Source: Planctomyces sp. (GTDB lineage: Bacteria > Planctomycetota > Planctomycetia > Planctomycetales > Planctomycetaceae). From it: a DNA stretch of 64,000 bases. Positions 1 to 9,028 of the stretch are shown one piece after another; positions within the stretch are counted from its first letter, which is position 1; each line of letters begins with the position of its first letter. Location: the NCBI GenBank assembly GCA_016795105.1, contig JAEUIH010000030.1, forward strand, positions 1 through 64,000, written 5' to 3'. A model generated the notes under the pieces. That model had not been told where the DNA came from. It was given only the letters and a program-made list of their open reading frames with translations, and did not search any database. Both the position numbers and the translations under genes were made by a program.

Positions 1-150
1 CGTGCTCGGGCAGGAATGCCCAAGCTACATTTGGCAGGGGCGTGCTCGGGCAGGAATGCCCAAGCTACATTTGGCAGCGGCGGCTCGGGCAGGAATGCCC
101 AAGCTACATTTGGCAGCGGCGGCTCGGGCAGGAATGCCCAAGCTACTTAG
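1..150. repeat. Tandem REP half-elements of the GTAG family
   Basis: Four tandem copies of a 39-40 bp unit. Each contains the palindrome GGGCAGGAATGCCC flanked by GCTC on the left and AAGCTAC on the right, and copies are joined by ATTTGGCAGSGGCG-like spacers. The last copy ends CTACTTAG, the same terminus as the right end of the copies near 16.6, 40.6 and 58.5 kb. Read on the minus strand, each unit starts GTAG followed by the hairpin, the layout of REP sequences linked to RAYT transposases. The stop codon (147-149) of the minus-strand DUF1501 gene lies inside this terminus. The array may continue left of the window. Confidence 0.85.
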
Positions 151-1613
151 GTGAGGACCGAACTCATCACTTCGCCGGCGACGTCGGTCAGACGAAAGTC
201 GCGGCCCTGATGTCGGTACGTTAGCTGCAGATGATCCAGCCCAAGACAGTGGAGGATCGTGGCCTGGAGATCATGCACATGCATCCGCTGCTCCACAGAA
301 TGGTAACCAAACTCATCTGTGCGTCCGATCACCGCCCCGGAACGAACACCACCTCCCGCCATCAGTACTGTGAACCCAAACGGATGATGATCACGACCCT
401 CCTTGCCCGGCGTTGTCCCTCGGCGAATTTCGTGCATCGGAGTTCGACCGAATTCTCCCGCCCAGATCACAAGCGTCTCGTCCAGCAGACCTCGCTGTTT
501 CAGATCACGGATCAGTCCTGCTGCGGGCAGGTCCGTCATGTCTGTATTCTTCTTCAAATGCTGATTGAGGTCCGAATGATCATCCCAGGTGGAATGATAC
601 AACTGTACAAATCTCACACCGCGTTCGACCATTCGCCGCGCCAGCAGGCAATTCGAACCAAACGGTCGAGTCACTTCCTGATCGAGCCCATAAAGGGCCC
701 GAGTGGATGAGGTTTCATCTGAGAAATCCACGAGCTCCGGTGCCGCAGACTGCATTCGCCATGCAAGTTCATAGCTTTCGATTCTGGCGGTAAGTTCGGG
801 ATCCTGAGTTTGATGGTACCTGAGTTCATTCATTGAGCGAATCGCATCCAGCCGACGCCTCTGCATCTGCTCTGTGACTCCCTGAGGGCTCGACAAATGC
901 AGAATCGGGTCACCCGAATTGCGAAACGTAACGCCTCGATAATTCGAAGGAAGAAATCCATTGCTCCACAAGGCAGTCCCACCGTCGACGCCTTCACCGC
1001 TGTTTGAAAGCAATACTACAAAACCTGGCAGGTTCCGGGATTCACTCCCCAGACCATAGGTGACCCACGATCCCATACACGGATGACCAAACAATACCGT
1101 ACCACACTGCATCAACAACTGGCCGGGATCGTGATTACTGCTTGTGGTGTACATCGATCGAATCATGCAGATGTCGTCCGCACAACTTCCGAGGTGCGAC
1201 GCATAGTCGGAAAACTCCATCCCACACTGGCCATATCGTCGGAAGACCCGAGGACTCCCGAAACATCGAGCATCTCCGCGAATCACAGGGTCTGCCAGAC
1301 TCTCAGTAAACGTCCGAGGCACGGTCTCCCCATGCAGTCGATTCAGCGTTGGCTTTGGATCAAATAAGTCCAGATGGCTTGGACCACCGGACATGAACAG
1401 AAAGATGACGTTTTTTGCTCGTGGAGTAAAATGCGGTCCGGACGGAACTGTCAGCTGTGATTCAGCCGACTGCTGAGCCACCCTGAGACCGGATGACTGC
1501 GCAGCTGACTCTTTTCCTGCCGGAGAAGCCTCTGCCAGCATCTGACGCAGCGCGATCCAGCCCAGTCCGTATCCGCTCGACTGCAACAGTTGTCGACGAT
1601 CCGGATTGAGCAT
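147..1613 (-). CDS. DUF1501 domain protein (sulfatase-like fold), partner of planctomycete cytochrome
   Basis: 488 residues from the ATG at 1613, chosen because GGAAG sits 6 nt upstream; a GTG at 1643 is the alternative and would overlap the upstream gene. An RR-containing N terminus (DRRQLLQSS) with a following hydrophobic stretch resembles a Tat signal, as usual in this family. Core motifs are FMSGGPSHLDLFDPKP near residues 74-88, WDDH, GEFGRTP near 386 and GRDHHP near 406, which in the alkaline-phosphatase/sulfatase superfamily hold metal ligands. It is downstream of and co-directional with the cytochrome/DUF1549/DUF1553 gene, the standard planctomycete pair. Family function is not established; these secreted pairs are suspected to act in polysaccharide use. 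The TAA stop is supplied by the REP terminus at 143-150. Confidence 0.9.
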   Translation of the reverse strand: MLNPDRRQLLQSSGYGLGWIALRQMLAEASPAGKESAAQSSGLRVAQQSAESQLTVPSGPHFTPRAKNVIFLFMSGGPSHLDLFDPKPTLNRLHGETVPRTFTESLADPVIRGDARCFGSPRVFRRYGQCGMEFSDYASHLGSCADDICMIRSMYTTSSNHDPGQLLMQCGTVLFGHPCMGSWVTYGLGSESRNLPGFVVLLSNSGEGVDGGTALWSNGFLPSNYRGVTFRNSGDPILHLSSPQGVTEQMQRRRLDAIRSMNELRYHQTQDPELTARIESYELAWRMQSAAPELVDFSDETSSTRALYGLDQEVTRPFGSNCLLARRMVERGVRFVQLYHSTWDDHSDLNQHLKKNTDMTDLPAAGLIRDLKQRGLLDETLVIWAGEFGRTPMHEIRRGTTPGKEGRDHHPFGFTVLMAGGGVRSGAVIGRTDEFGYHSVEQRMHVHDLQATILHCLGLDHLQLTYRHQGRDFRLTDVAGEVMSSVLT

Positions 1614-1635
1614 CTTCACTTCCTGCACCTTTCGC

Positions 1636-4278
1636 CTATTCACGAGTAATCAACTCATGCAGATTCAGAATCACACTGCAAACTCCGGCCCAGACACGCA
1701 ATTCTCGTTCATCAACCACTGTTCGATCCGTACCGGAGAGTTCAGTTTCAGTTTGATCCGGCAATGAACTGTTCACAAGTTGTTTTTGATCGTTCAGATA
1801 GTTCATCAGCACGTCCAACTCGTCGTCCGTTGCTGGCCTTGCGAGTGCTCGAACCACCAATGCAGAAATTCGTTCCCGATCGGACTGATGATCTTCCCGG
1901 AGAACTTGTCTGGCCATGGCCTCGGCTGCCTCAAAGAACACAGGATCGTTCAGCAGAGTCAACGCCTGCAGCGGTGAATTCGATCGATCACGACGAGTAC
2001 AAATGCTGTTCGTAGGGGGCGCATCAAATGTTACGTTCTGAGCAAACGGTGAAAGCCGTTGAATCCACGTGTAGAGGCCTCGACGATAGCGATCTTCGCC
2101 TTCACTGGTCTTCCAGACGTTGGAGAAACCCTCCTTCGCGACGACTTCGGGTTGAGGAGGAAACACGGATGGGCCACCAATCGTTCGACACAGGAGTCCG
2201 CTCGCACTCAACACGGTGTCGCGAACCTGATCGGCATTCAGCCGCAGGGGCATTTGTCGAGCCAGTAACGCATTTCGAGGATCGATCTGATGGAGATCGG
2301 CTCGAAATGCTGAAGACTGGCGATACGTTGCAGACATTACAATCAGCCGGTGCAGAGACTTTGTATGCCAGCCGTTGTCGCGATACTCGGCCGCCAGCCA
2401 GTCCAGCAGTGCCGGATGATCGGGCGCGCTGCCTCGAAGGCCAAAGTCATCTGGAGGATCGACAAGTCCTCGGCCAAAGAACTCCTGCCACGCACGATTG
2501 ACCGCAACTCGAGCTGTGAGCGGATTGTCTTTGTCCATCAACCATGCCGAGAGATTCCTGCGTGTGATTTGCGATTCCGCGTCGTCGATGCCGTTTGCCG
2601 GAGAACTGTGATTCAATTCAAGAAGCCCTGGACGTACCAGGTCTCCGGGGACACGAAAGTCACCTCGCGTATGGATCGACACAGTCCGAGGTTGTCGAGC
2701 CTGTCGCATTGTGGGAGCGCGTGTTGGCCACGTGACGCTTTTCTTCATTGTTTCAAGTTCACTGCTGAGTGTCGCCAGATTGAGTCGGCTGAATGCGGCC
2801 TCATCGATGAGTGAACCACGTGCCAGAAAGTAATCCAGCAGCCGATCCTTTTCATCGGCAGTCCGTTGTTCGACCGGGGTTCGAACGATCACGCATCCTT
2901 CAAGCTGACCTTCCCCAAGCTCACCACCCCAGATCAGACCCAGCACCTCCCATTGTCGATCCCAGATGGGCGATACCCCCGGATTGGCCACTGCCTCGAG
3001 CATTTTCGCTTCCCAACGTGCCTGCAGCGTTTTCAGTTCATCAAGAATCGGTGCAATTCTCTCATCACGCTTTCGACGGTACTCGACGTATTGTTGTTCA
3101 AACAACGATTGCTCACCCGAAAGCGGTATCGGCAAGTTGACTTCATCGGCCTGATCCAACACTGCAAACAGTTCATAAAACTGCTTTTGGCTGACGGGAT
3201 CATACTTGTGGTCATGACACCGAGCGCATCCCAGTGTAAGTCCCAGCCAGATTGTGCCGACCATTTGAGTCCGATCGACAATCTGCTCCACACGATACTC
3301 TTCCAAATCAGCACCACCTTCGCGATTGCTGAGCGTATTGCGAAGGAAACCGGTTGCAAGGAGTGAATCTTCCGTTGGTGAATCAATCAAGTCACCGGCG
3401 AGCTGAAATTCTGTCATCTGATCAAACGGCATGTCGTGATTGAACGCATGAATCAGCCAGTCTCGATATCGCCATGCAACCGGTCGTTTCTGATCGGTCA
3501 GATAACCGTCTGTGTCCGCGAAATGACACAGATCAAGCCACGGTCGGGCCCAGCGTTCGCCATAATGTGGTGATGCCAGGAGTCGATCAACTACATGCTC
3601 ATACCGCACCTCTGGAACGTCAGCCAAATAGTCTTTCACGTCATCCGGCGAAGGTGGTAACCCCGTCAAATCGAGTGTGACTCGACGGAGCAATACCAAC
3701 GGATCAGCTTCCGGCGACTGTTGAATTTCTCTGCGCCGGAGCGAATCGACAACAAACGCGTCAATCGGATTGAGGACGCGATAGCCTGCCTGAGAAGTAA
3801 GCTCGGGCACATCTGGACGCTGAATGACGCGGAATGCCCAGTGGTCGGCCGCAGCCATTTTCGGAGATTTCAGAGTGACCTGTGTGGGCCATGTTGCTCC
3901 CTGAGTGATCCATGAACGGAGGATATCGATTTGAGTCTCACTGAGAGGTGTTCCCTCAGGAGGCATACGATGACCTGATTCCTTCGAAGCCGTAATCCGC
4001 TGAATCACTCGACTCGCATCCGGATTGCCGGGAAGAAACACGGCACCGGAATCGCCTCCATGCTGCCACGCGGATTCATCAACCAGACGGAAACCGCCCT
4101 CCGCAGTGTCTGCATGACAATTCAGGCAGCGTGACGCAAGAATGGGAGCCACGTCTTTGACAAAGTCGACCTGTCCGGTATTCACCTGTGCAGCAACCAG
4201 AGTTTGTTGGCAGCCGAATAGCGACCGGGCAAATCCCAGCCCCACGAGCATCAGGTTGAAGACTCGACATCCACCCAT
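1636..4278 (-). CDS. Planctomycete cytochrome c / DUF1549 / DUF1553 protein
   Basis: 880 residues; ATG at 4278 with a strong GGAGG seven nt upstream. N-terminal signal sequence to about residue 30, then a cytochrome-like PSCyt1 domain with one heme motif CLNCH at 51-55 and a distal MPP that could give the methionine ligand. The DUF1549 (PSCyt2) part follows, with LTGLPPSPDD and a second cysteine motif CARCHDHKYDP near 347-357; the DUF1553 (PSD1) domain fills the C-terminal half (NRAWQEFFGRGLV, RRDRSNSPLQALTLLNDPVF). Presumably exported and heme-loaded. The downstream DUF1501 gene starts about 20 nt past its stop, so the two are almost certainly cotranscribed. Enzymatic role unknown. Confidence 0.92.
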   Translation of the reverse strand: MGGCRVFNLMLVGLGFARSLFGCQQTLVAAQVNTGQVDFVKDVAPILASRCLNCHADTAEGGFRLVDESAWQHGGDSGAVFLPGNPDASRVIQRITASKESGHRMPPEGTPLSETQIDILRSWITQGATWPTQVTLKSPKMAAADHWAFRVIQRPDVPELTSQAGYRVLNPIDAFVVDSLRRREIQQSPEADPLVLLRRVTLDLTGLPPSPDDVKDYLADVPEVRYEHVVDRLLASPHYGERWARPWLDLCHFADTDGYLTDQKRPVAWRYRDWLIHAFNHDMPFDQMTEFQLAGDLIDSPTEDSLLATGFLRNTLSNREGGADLEEYRVEQIVDRTQMVGTIWLGLTLGCARCHDHKYDPVSQKQFYELFAVLDQADEVNLPIPLSGEQSLFEQQYVEYRRKRDERIAPILDELKTLQARWEAKMLEAVANPGVSPIWDRQWEVLGLIWGGELGEGQLEGCVIVRTPVEQRTADEKDRLLDYFLARGSLIDEAAFSRLNLATLSSELETMKKSVTWPTRAPTMRQARQPRTVSIHTRGDFRVPGDLVRPGLLELNHSSPANGIDDAESQITRRNLSAWLMDKDNPLTARVAVNRAWQEFFGRGLVDPPDDFGLRGSAPDHPALLDWLAAEYRDNGWHTKSLHRLIVMSATYRQSSAFRADLHQIDPRNALLARQMPLRLNADQVRDTVLSASGLLCRTIGGPSVFPPQPEVVAKEGFSNVWKTSEGEDRYRRGLYTWIQRLSPFAQNVTFDAPPTNSICTRRDRSNSPLQALTLLNDPVFFEAAEAMARQVLREDHQSDRERISALVVRALARPATDDELDVLMNYLNDQKQLVNSSLPDQTETELSGTDRTVVDERELRVWAGVCSVILNLHELITRE

Positions 4279-4444
4279 ACGACTTTCCTCCGAGTCGGTG
4301 GATTGTTGCCTGCGAATCCATGAATCGCAACGCTGGAAACCTCTCGAATCCTCGAACGTATCAATCGAATTGTGTAGGATTTTCGCCGCACTGGTCGAAT
4401 AAAGATACGATCTGGCCGAGACGAGGAAGCGGAGAAGTACCTGA

Positions 4445-5887
4445 ATGGCGGCAGATGGAAATCGAAAACGTTGGATTCCGTTGGAATTCAGTGCCTCGTT
4501 CCTGCTGCAAATGCTGGGAGCTGCAGCCTCATTTCTGGCTGCTCTCGTGCTGCCTCTGAATTATCCGGAACTGGACTTCACATCATCGATCATCCTTGGG
4601 ATCGTTGGTGGTGTCTTCCTGTTGTTCGGGTTGATCAATCTGCTGTTCGGCAAACGAATCGCTGTCCTGATGCAGCGAATGGGAATGCACTCGCGAGTGA
4701 CGCTTCCGCGGGAAGGCCTGATCTACCTGGGCTTTATGCTCATGCTTGCGATCGCTGCGTTGCTTGGCCAGCGGAATATGCTGCTGCTGATCTTCGGAAT
4801 GATGGCTGGTCCGTTTGTGTTTAACGGCTGGGTTGTGATGACCATGCTTCAGCGTGTCAATGTTGTGCGACGACTCCCCTTGTCCGCACAAGCCGGTGAA
4901 TTTTTCTCTGTTGAAATTGACATACAGAACAACAAGCGACTGCTTTCTTCACGACTGATTCAGGTGCGTGATGTCATTGAGGGTAACCGGATGCGGCAGG
5001 AGAGCGGTGTTACCTTCGTGAGAATTCCTCCAGGCAGCATGAGGGCCGGCAGTTACCGAGTCCGTATTACTCGTCGAGGTCGATATCGTTTTGGTCCAAT
5101 GCGAATCAGTTCAAAGTTTCCGCTGGGGATCAGTGAACGAGGGCGAGTTCAGCAGGACTTTGCGGACATTTGTGTTCATCCAGCAATAGGACGCATGCTC
5201 CCGGAATGGAGACGCCGGGAACAGGAACTTTCTGAAGCCGTACAGCGATCCCGGGCGCGAGTCGGCGTGTTCGAAGACGAGTTTCATCGGATTCGCGACT
5301 TTCGGCCAGGGGACAATCCACGGTCGATCCACTGGCGAAGCACAGCTCGCCGCGGAACTCTTATGATGCGAGAATACGAACAGCATCGCGAATCCGACCT
5401 GGTTGTACTGCTCGATCTTCATGTACAGCCGGACTTCAGTGAAGACGAAATCGAACAGGCCGTGAGCCTTACAGCAACCATTTGCGTTGAACAGACTCGG
5501 CGCACTTCGTCCTCTGCATATCGACTGTTTATTGCCTCAAAGTCAAATGTGGAAATCCAATGTCCCGGAGGAGCCAGATTCCGTGAAGCAGCACTTGATG
5601 CGCTTGCTGAATGTGAAGCGTCGTCGACTGCCTCTCTCGACTGGTTGTTCCGATTCGCAACTCACTCGACCACTTCAGCCTCGGACCGGTTTGTGCTGAT
5701 TACTCCGCGACCTCAGGCCGCCGCCGCCCGTCTTTCGCAGCTCGGTGAAGATGCCTCCGCCAAGACTTCGGCGGTGCTGCAGCGAATCCTTGTTGTGGAT
5801 GCTCATGCTTCAGAGATGTCGAGAATCTTTGAACTGGACCAACAGCTTCGGATGATGGAGCAAACTCGGATGAAGGGGCAGCCATGA
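4445..5887 (+). CDS. DUF58 domain-containing membrane protein
   Basis: 480 residues, ATG at 4445 preceded by GGAGAAG. Two hydrophobic hairpins lie within residues 15-75 and 90-130, then a soluble region holding the DUF58 signature (DFRPGDNPRSIHW near 282-295, RREYE-type continuation). DUF58 proteins usually sit beside a MoxR AAA ATPase and a transglutaminase; here the transglutaminase follows with an ATGA overlap, but no MoxR gene is seen upstream, because the neighbouring gene is divergent. The C-terminal third looks like a von Willebrand A-like fold (VVLLDLHVQPDFSEDE). Probably a membrane component that works with the next gene; exact role unknown. Confidence 0.88.
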   Translation: MAADGNRKRWIPLEFSASFLLQMLGAAASFLAALVLPLNYPELDFTSSIILGIVGGVFLLFGLINLLFGKRIAVLMQRMGMHSRVTLPREGLIYLGFMLMLAIAALLGQRNMLLLIFGMMAGPFVFNGWVVMTMLQRVNVVRRLPLSAQAGEFFSVEIDIQNNKRLLSSRLIQVRDVIEGNRMRQESGVTFVRIPPGSMRAGSYRVRITRRGRYRFGPMRISSKFPLGISERGRVQQDFADICVHPAIGRMLPEWRRREQELSEAVQRSRARVGVFEDEFHRIRDFRPGDNPRSIHWRSTARRGTLMMREYEQHRESDLVVLLDLHVQPDFSEDEIEQAVSLTATICVEQTRRTSSSAYRLFIASKSNVEIQCPGGARFREAALDALAECEASSTASLDWLFRFATHSTTSASDRFVLITPRPQAAAARLSQLGEDASAKTSAVLQRILVVDAHASEMSRIFELDQQLRMMEQTRMKGQP

Positions 5888-8313
5888 ACGACATCCGAGA
5901 TAAGCAATTGATTGCCACGTTTCAGCGAAGCCTGATTCTCTCTGTGTGCTGCGCCAGTCTGGTACTCAGCTCAGCCGAAGGACGTCTGTGGCCCAGCGCT
6001 TTTACAGTCGTCGTGGCAATAGTTTCGTGGATCGCAGTCGAAGTGCGGGCATGGCTCAAAATGCCGATTTGGGGGACCAACGTCCTCGGCGTCCTCGCGC
6101 TGCTGGCCTTTGGATACGAATTTGCAACAGGGAACATTGAAGCCAAGCTGCTCTCGGGCGCACATTTGATCGTGTATCTGACGTGGATTGTTCTGCTGAT
6201 GACCAAGTCACGGCGTCAATACTGGGGACTCATGGCGTTGTGTATTCTGCAGCTTGCTGTCTCTGCGGTTCTGACGAACACTCCGGGCTTCGGCATTTCG
6301 CTGATGGGAATGTTGTTTGCACTTCTCTGGACGCTCTCGGTCTTCTCGCTGTTTGTGACGCTGCAGGAGATTCGAGACCTAACGTCTGAACGCGCGCCCG
6401 GTTTGTCTCCGGCGGGCCCCGCAATTATCACAGAAGACGGCCTGCAGCGAGACTTCGCGGAGCCCTGGGTCGACTCGCGGTTTCGCGGCATCGTGGGACT
6501 CTCCTACCTCACATCTCTCGTACTGGCATTTGTCGTCTTTGCTGCGTTCCCGAGAACTCCGGAATGGGGAGCGGGCACAGTATTTGCCGGTTCAGCAGCT
6601 CAAGGACAGGAACGGACTGGAATTGTCCATCGCACCGGTTTCACGGACACGGTCAAGCTGGGAGAAATCGGCAGCCTGCTGCAAAGCAGCGATCGAGTTC
6701 TTCAGTTTCAGATTTCTGAAGTCGCGACGGGCCGAAAGGCAACGGTGGATGAATTCATCACTGCAATGCGGATGGATGAAATCCTGTTTCGCGGAAATGC
6801 GATGGGCTTCTATCGTGACGGTGAATGGAGTCGAGGACTTTCGGAACGCGGATATCGGGCTGGTGAAGTTGTTCACGATATGTTTGGCGAAAACATCCCG
6901 GATGATCCGTTCTATAAACTGGAGATACAGCAGGATCCTCCAATCGGACAGTTCGCCTTTGCCGTATTCCCATTCAAGAAGGCCGTCGCCAAAGATGGAA
7001 GCGGTAAAGTTGTTGTCCGAACAGTGACCGGATCGCTCGTCTGGGCCTCAAGTCGAAACATTCCTCAGGACGCTCAACGGTCCTTTGAGATCTTCTGTCC
7101 TCGTATAGACAGAAGTCCCGACCTGACATTTGATGACTGGATGCTCAAGCGAACGATCTCGCAGTCTGCCAGAGAAGAAGGTGTCCGGAGGCTGGATGAG
7201 TTTGCGTCGCATATGTTTATCACTGAAGGCCTCGAAGAATCACTCCCGAATCTTACACAGCTCGCCCGCAGCCTGTGCTATCAGAACGGACAGAGGCTCA
7301 GCGCGGAAAAGTGCGTGCAAAAGATTGTAGCACACCTTTCGATCAGCGACCGATATCGTTATTCGACTGTACTCACTCGGCAGGATTCTTCCATTGATCC
7401 GATCGAGGACTTTCTGCTCAACACGAACTCCGGGCATTGCGAGTACTTCGCATCGGCCTGTGCGTTGATGCTGCAGTCAGTTGGTGTACCGGCACGATTA
7501 ATTAATGGATTTGCTGGCTGCGAAATGAATACGGTTACGCAACAGTACGAAGTCACCCAGAAACAGGCACACACATGGGTTGAAGCCTTTGTCAATGGCC
7601 GCTGGCAGACCGTTGATCCCACTCCAGCTGCCCCAAGAGCCGATGAAATTCGCAGGATCGGAAGCCAGGGACTTGTCACCGACCTGCAGCTGGCATTCTC
7701 TGACTTCTGGAAGGGCGGAGTGAATAATCTGACGCTCGAGAAACAGAAGGCGTTCTTCGACCCGGTGATTGAGTTCAGCCAGACAACCTGGAACGGCATT
7801 CGCGAAAACGGACTGTGGCCCACCATTTCCAATTACTTCTATGACCTGATGTCGTCGCCCGAGAAGTGGGTCAGCTGGCAGGGTGGGGCTCTCACATTTC
7901 TGCTGCTTCTGATGGCTGCCGGACTCTGGTCCTTCCATCCTCTCGATCGATTGATGCAGATCTATCGAAAACTGTCGAACTGGTTCAGCAGCAGAAGTCG
8001 CACAGAGCGTTCTGTCATTCGATTCTACTCACGCTTCTGTCAGCTCTGCGAACGCCATGGACTTAAGTGTTCACCTCATCAGACAGCACTGGAAATCGCC
8101 TCCCGGGCCGGAGACGTTTTCTCTGAAAAACTCAACTCGACCGGACTTGCCGAACTGCCTCTTCAGATTGCTCAGGCATTTAATCAGGTTCGATTTGGAA
8201 GCATCATCCTCACCGACGAACAAACCCTCGAAATCGGTCGCGAACTTGAACGATTCGCTGAGGCGCTCTCCGCAAATTCTCAAACATCAAAGACCGCAGA
8301 GTCCCGCTCATGA
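5884..8313 (+). CDS. TgpA-like membrane transglutaminase (DUF3488/transglutaminase-like)
   Basis: 809 residues; start overlaps the DUF58 stop (ATGA). The N-terminal ~220 residues contain about six transmembrane segments (DUF3488-like), followed by a large extracytoplasmic region with a transglutaminase core. The Cys-His-Asp triad is visible: C519 in SGHCEYFASA, H563 in QAHTWVEAF and D578 in TVDPTPA. Another transmembrane helix lies near 660-680, then a cytoplasmic C-terminal tail similar to DUF4129. Members such as Pseudomonas TgpA are envelope proteins; substrates are generally unknown. Translational coupling with DUF58 and the MazG-like gene suggests a single transcript. Confidence 0.9.
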   Translation: MNDIRDKQLIATFQRSLILSVCCASLVLSSAEGRLWPSAFTVVVAIVSWIAVEVRAWLKMPIWGTNVLGVLALLAFGYEFATGNIEAKLLSGAHLIVYLTWIVLLMTKSRRQYWGLMALCILQLAVSAVLTNTPGFGISLMGMLFALLWTLSVFSLFVTLQEIRDLTSERAPGLSPAGPAIITEDGLQRDFAEPWVDSRFRGIVGLSYLTSLVLAFVVFAAFPRTPEWGAGTVFAGSAAQGQERTGIVHRTGFTDTVKLGEIGSLLQSSDRVLQFQISEVATGRKATVDEFITAMRMDEILFRGNAMGFYRDGEWSRGLSERGYRAGEVVHDMFGENIPDDPFYKLEIQQDPPIGQFAFAVFPFKKAVAKDGSGKVVVRTVTGSLVWASSRNIPQDAQRSFEIFCPRIDRSPDLTFDDWMLKRTISQSAREEGVRRLDEFASHMFITEGLEESLPNLTQLARSLCYQNGQRLSAEKCVQKIVAHLSISDRYRYSTVLTRQDSSIDPIEDFLLNTNSGHCEYFASACALMLQSVGVPARLINGFAGCEMNTVTQQYEVTQKQAHTWVEAFVNGRWQTVDPTPAAPRADEIRRIGSQGLVTDLQLAFSDFWKGGVNNLTLEKQKAFFDPVIEFSQTTWNGIRENGLWPTISNYFYDLMSSPEKWVSWQGGALTFLLLLMAAGLWSFHPLDRLMQIYRKLSNWFSSRSRTERSVIRFYSRFCQLCERHGLKCSPHQTALEIASRAGDVFSEKLNSTGLAELPLQIAQAFNQVRFGSIILTDEQTLEIGRELERFAEALSANSQTSKTAESRS

Positions 8314-8609
8314 CACTTGACGAACTACAGACACTCATTGATCGCATGTATTCCAAAAAAGACCAGGCGAGAGGCGTCGAAGGAACATTCATGTGGCTGA
8401 TGGAAGAAGTCGGTGAACTCGCCGCCGCGCTTCGCGAATCACCAAAAGAAGAGATCGCCAAAGAATTCGCGGATGTCCTGGCATGGCTCGCCACCATCGC
8501 TAACGTTGCCGGTATCAACCTGACCGAAGCAGTTCAAATGAAGTATGGCAAAGGCTGCCCAGGCTGCCAAAAGATGGTCTGCGTCTGTGATGTTTCGGAA
8601 AAACCATGA
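8310..8609 (+). CDS. MazG-like nucleotide pyrophosphohydrolase
   Basis: 99 residues; the ATG overlaps the transglutaminase stop by 4 nt. The MazG-like metal-binding helices are clear: EEVGEL (E32, E33, E36) and EFADVLAWL (E52, D55), so an all-alpha NTP pyrophosphatase fold is likely. The size matches the short MazG-like group rather than two-domain MazG. After the catalytic part comes a cysteine cluster, CPGCQKMVCVC (residues 83-93), which could bind a metal ion; a similar tail is familiar in short MazG-like proteins. Likely removes non-canonical or excess nucleotides. No obvious link with the two envelope genes upstream except cotranscription. Confidence 0.85.
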   Translation: MTLDELQTLIDRMYSKKDQARGVEGTFMWLMEEVGELAAALRESPKEEIAKEFADVLAWLATIANVAGINLTEAVQMKYGKGCPGCQKMVCVCDVSEKP

Positions 8610-8621
8610 TTGATCGCTGGT

Positions 8622-8862
8622 GCGTTAAGCCCTGAGGGCTGCCACATCAACAACCGGCGGTTTCGAGATGCAACACGCAGATCAATCGCAATGTGTCAGC
8701 CCTCTGGGCTTTTGGTTCCGATTCAACTCCGAGACCCGTGGCTTACGCCACGGGCTGACGATGTGCCGGCCCGCTGGGCCTGAATCGCAGCTTGAATTGT
8801 CGTTCTGCCTCGATCAACAAAACCAGAGCACTGCTGCGTTAAGCCCAGAGGGATGGCACATC
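8622..8862. repeat. Two inverted pairs of palindromic repeats (REP family 3) in a 420-bp gap
   Basis: The gap 8610-9028 holds no gene. Pair one: AGCCCTGAGGGCT + GCCACAT (8628-8647) faces ATGTGTC + AGCCCTCTGGGCT (8691-8710). Pair two: GATGTGCCGGCCCGCTGGGCC (about 8760-8780) faces GCCCAGAGGGATGGCACATC (8843-8862). Each arm is itself palindromic and ends in CACATC/GATGTG facing inward. Between the pairs is a perfect hairpin CCCGTGGC-TTAC-GCCACGGG (8735-8754). The organisation, inverted pairs of self-complementary arms 40-60 bp apart, resembles REPIN elements. Short frames through here are not genes. Confidence 0.7.
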
Positions 8863-9028
8863 GCCAGCCGGGGTCGGCAGGCCTCGGTGATGGCAACAAA
8901 AATGGCACAAAAACGGCAAAAACGCTGTTTTCTTCGAATTGTTGGCGATTTCCTGTCGCACTTCTTCAGGCAATAGCGAGCCCTTCACAGTTGGTACAGT
9001 CATCCGTGTCAGTGAAGGAAGTCCGTTC

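Noticed and set aside
1-150. Regular repeats that resemble a CRISPR array
   Set aside because: Spacers are nearly identical to each other, the repeat recurs singly and inverted elsewhere, and no cas gene is present.
8668-8976. 102-residue plus-strand frame
   Set aside because: Runs through the family-3 palindromes; composition reflects the repeats.
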